Of a stretch of 64,000 nucleotides of DNA, positions 61,401 to 64,000 are shown piece after piece. The position numbers were made by a program, and so were the translations under genes. Source of the stretch: Hirsutella rhossiliensis (taxonomy: Eukaryota; Ascomycota; Sordariomycetes; Hypocreales; Ophiocordycipitaceae); contig NW_025408670.1 in the NCBI RefSeq assembly GCF_020360975.1, positions 3,720,001 through 3,784,000 on the forward strand. Direction: 5' to 3'. How positions within the stretch are numbered: position 1 is the first letter of the stretch; each line of letters starts with the position of its first letter. The notes below the pieces were generated by a model. The model was not told the DNA's origin. It saw only the letters and a program-made list of their open reading frames with translations, and made no database searches.

Positions 61401-64000
61401 CGTATATTTAAGGAAGTCTACTTCCTATATATAGAACTTACTTTTCTTTAGTTTAACTAATAACTTTATATTTTAAAGTACGCGGAGTACCTTATAGATG
61501 TATTCTTTATATTCTTTTAAGGTATCCGAGAAGATTAGGATATTATCTAGGTATACTATTATAAAGATATCTAAGTATTCGCGTAGGATATTATTAATTA
61601 TCTATTAGAAGGTAGCTAGTATATTTATAAGTTTAAATAGTATTACTAGATATTTAAATAGTCTAAATTTCGTTTTAAAGGCTATTATCTATTTACGTCC
61701 TTTTTTTATACGTATTAAGTTATAGGCGCCTTTAAGGTTAAGGGCTATAAACTATTTTTTACTATATAGTCGATCTTATAGTTCCGATATAAGTAGTAAT
61801 AGTATCTAGTCCTTTATTATAATATTATTTAGGCGTCTATAGTTAATAACTAGTTATAGCTTACCGTTTTTCTTTAAAATAAATATAACTAGATAGCTTA
61901 CTTTAAATATTAATATTTATATATATCCTTTTTATAGATTCTCGTTAGGGTAGTTATATAGCGTTTATAGTTGCTTTTTATTTAGGTTATAGATTTTATA
62001 GAACGTTAGCGTTATTCTATCCTTAAGATAAATTTTATAGTCTTATTAGCTATATTTAAGTAACCCTATCTTAAGTTCTTCCTTAAAGAGTTTATTATAT
62101 TTCTAGTTTTCCTAAGGGATATTCTTTATTCTATCTTATAAGCTTTATTCTTTCTTTTAAGAGCTAGTTTCTCGTAACTTAAGCTCTTTATTAATTTATT
62201 TAAGGTCTTTCCTTAAAGTAATAATAACTCTTTAAATCTTTATATTATATCCTTTATTTTATTTATATTAGATGCTAGGTTATATAGCTATATTAGTTAG
62301 TATATAGGTCTTATTAGTTAATTTTATTATATCTGCTAGTTTAGTTACTATTTTCGTTTATATCGCTAAAGCCCGTAATAATTTACTTAAATAGTTATCC
62401 CTTTTATCCTATTTAGTAGCTAAATTATCGTAAAATTTTACTTTCTCCTAAATCTATTAGTCCTAGAAACTTATATCTTTATTTTAATATAGCTAGCTAG
62501 TTTTCTAGTTAATTAGTAGGTTACTCTCTTATAGCTATAAAAGTCTTAATATAAGGTTATATTCTTTAATATCTATAATATTAAAGTTAACTTATTTATT
62601 ATAGCCTTAAATATTAATATTAAGGTAATTAATCTCTATATTAATAATTCCGTTATTATAGTTAAAGGCCTCTCCTTTAATATTTATAAGTTTATATAGA
62701 TCTATCTTATATCTCTATATAAGTCGGTAACGATTAACGACTCTAGGTAAAACGTAATTACTTATCGCGCTATAGTCTAAAAGTATATATACGTAATATC
62801 CCGCGATTTAAATATTTAATACTATTTAGTTACTATAGCTTACCGTTACTATATATAGGGTCTTTAGATCTTATTATATCGTGCTAGTCTATAGCCCTTT
62901 TATAGATAGCGTACCTTATTTTTTACTTAGTCCTTATTCGTTTTATTTAGGTATTCTTCTTTAATTTATTATTAATATCGTTTCTTTATATTTCTATCGT
63001 ATAGTATTATATTAGGGCTTAAGAGACTAATTTCTTATAGCTAATCGAAGATTTCCTATTTCTTAACGCTATATCGTTTATATTATACTACTTTATAGTT
63101 AATTATATACTATACTTTATAATTTTATTTATTTTTATACTAAAGGTTAAGTTTTTATTCTATATCTTTTTATTTTTTATATAATATTTCTATATTAATT
63201 TTTCCTTAGTTAAATACGGCTTATAGCCTTTATATATATTACTAATAATCTTTTAGTATACTATTATATTATTTATACTATACTTATACTTTTTTATATT
63301 TATAAACTCTATAGTTTAGGTATATATATTTATTATAATCTTCTTTATTATATTTAACTTATAGCGTAAGTCTTTAAAAGATTAAGGGTTTAGATATCTT
63401 AGAGTAAGTAGCGTTATATTATTCTTTTATTTTAGCGTATTTATAGATTTTATATATCTCTAAAATATATCTCGTTAATAAACTATAATTATCGCGGTAT
63501 TTAAATAGCGTACTATAATTAGGTTCTAATAATATAACTTAGTCGTTTAAGTAGCGTTAATCGATTTTCTAGTAGTTTAGTTCTATACTTAAGTAGGGTT
63601 TCGAAAGTACTTATCCCTTAAACCTAACTAAGAAGGCGTTATATTATACTTTTATCTAGAAGTATATTATATAATCTAGGTAGACGTATAATATCTATAA
63701 AATATACTTATAGTACTTATAAGTAAGTAGTATTTATAGATCGTTTTTAAATTCTCCTTATAGTTACTATTCTTATTATAACGCTATAAAGGTATTAACT
63801 ATAGTAATAGCTATAATATAGTCTCCTCTATATAGTACTAGTTAATATTAAATTAGTATAGCTTATTAGTTTTCTATAAGAATTTAAGGTATTTATTAGG
63901 TTCTAATTTTAAGTATTTCTTTAAATTCTTCGAAGTATAGAGCGTGTTCTCTAATCGTAGTATTCTCCCTTAATAGCGAGGGTAGTAGTATAAGTTCGTT
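58044..64000 (-). mobile_element. Gypsy-A copy 2, inverted, cut by the right window edge
   Basis: The reverse complement of Gypsy-A: 3' LTR at 58044-58493 (about 450 bp, some 19 bp shorter by a small internal deletion), polypurine tract as TCTCCCCTCCTTTT just after it, then integrase, RNase H (TCGTCGACTAAGGGTATTAGC near 60755) and RT (YLDN box near 61540-61550). Position 64000 corresponds to about 21250 in copy 1, so gag and the 5' LTR lie outside. Heavily RIPed. Confidence 0.93.

Overview
This window looks like nuclear DNA of a filamentous ascomycete (Pezizomycotina, probably a Sordariomycete). The introns are short (49-72 bp) with GT...AG ends. The protein-coding genes are of fungal type. 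Most importantly, more than 45 kb of the window carries the mark of repeat-induced point mutation (RIP): CpA and TpG are almost absent, TpA is in excess, and transposon frames are riddled with TAA/TAG codons that replace Gln/Trp codons.

Layout. Positions 1-2963 hold a Ty3/Gypsy element (minus strand, cut by the left edge) that is degenerate but not RIPed. Positions 2964-6970 are a mixed zone with a truncated MFS sugar transporter, RIPed AT-rich DNA, a probable solo LTR and a possible gene remnant. Positions 7007-16318 form the first gene island: a secreted proteinase K-like subtilase (minus), VMS1/ANKZF1 (plus) with a terminal-inverted-repeat element in its upstream region, and CCA1, the tRNA CCA-adding enzyme (minus). 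Positions 16913-31863 are a RIPed Copia element (Copia-1, identical-length 486-bp LTRs) with a complete RIPed Gypsy element (Gypsy-A, 469-bp LTRs, TSD TTTCC) nested inside. Positions 33174-34874 are a second, one-gene island encoding the Ran exchange factor RCC1. Positions 35.2-64 kb are again RIPed repeats. They contain two tandem units of an unidentified ~2.3-kb repeat (called X here). Unit 1 is split by a solo LTR (TSD GAAGC) and by an inverted Gypsy element (Gypsy-B, TSD CCCTT). Unit 2 is split by a full-length Copia element (Copia-2, TSD GTTTA). A second Gypsy-A copy, inverted, runs off the right edge.

Functionally, the most suggestive pair is VMS1 and CCA1, which are convergent neighbours. 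Vms1/ANKZF1 releases stalled nascent chains during ribosome quality control by cutting off the tRNA CCA end; the CCA-adding enzyme is what rebuilds that end. The rest of the window is a stratified record of transposon insertion and RIP. Relative ages can be read from nesting, target-site duplications and reciprocal empty sites. I found no tRNA, rRNA or CRISPR feature. All coordinates, splice sites and motifs were read by eye, without database searches.
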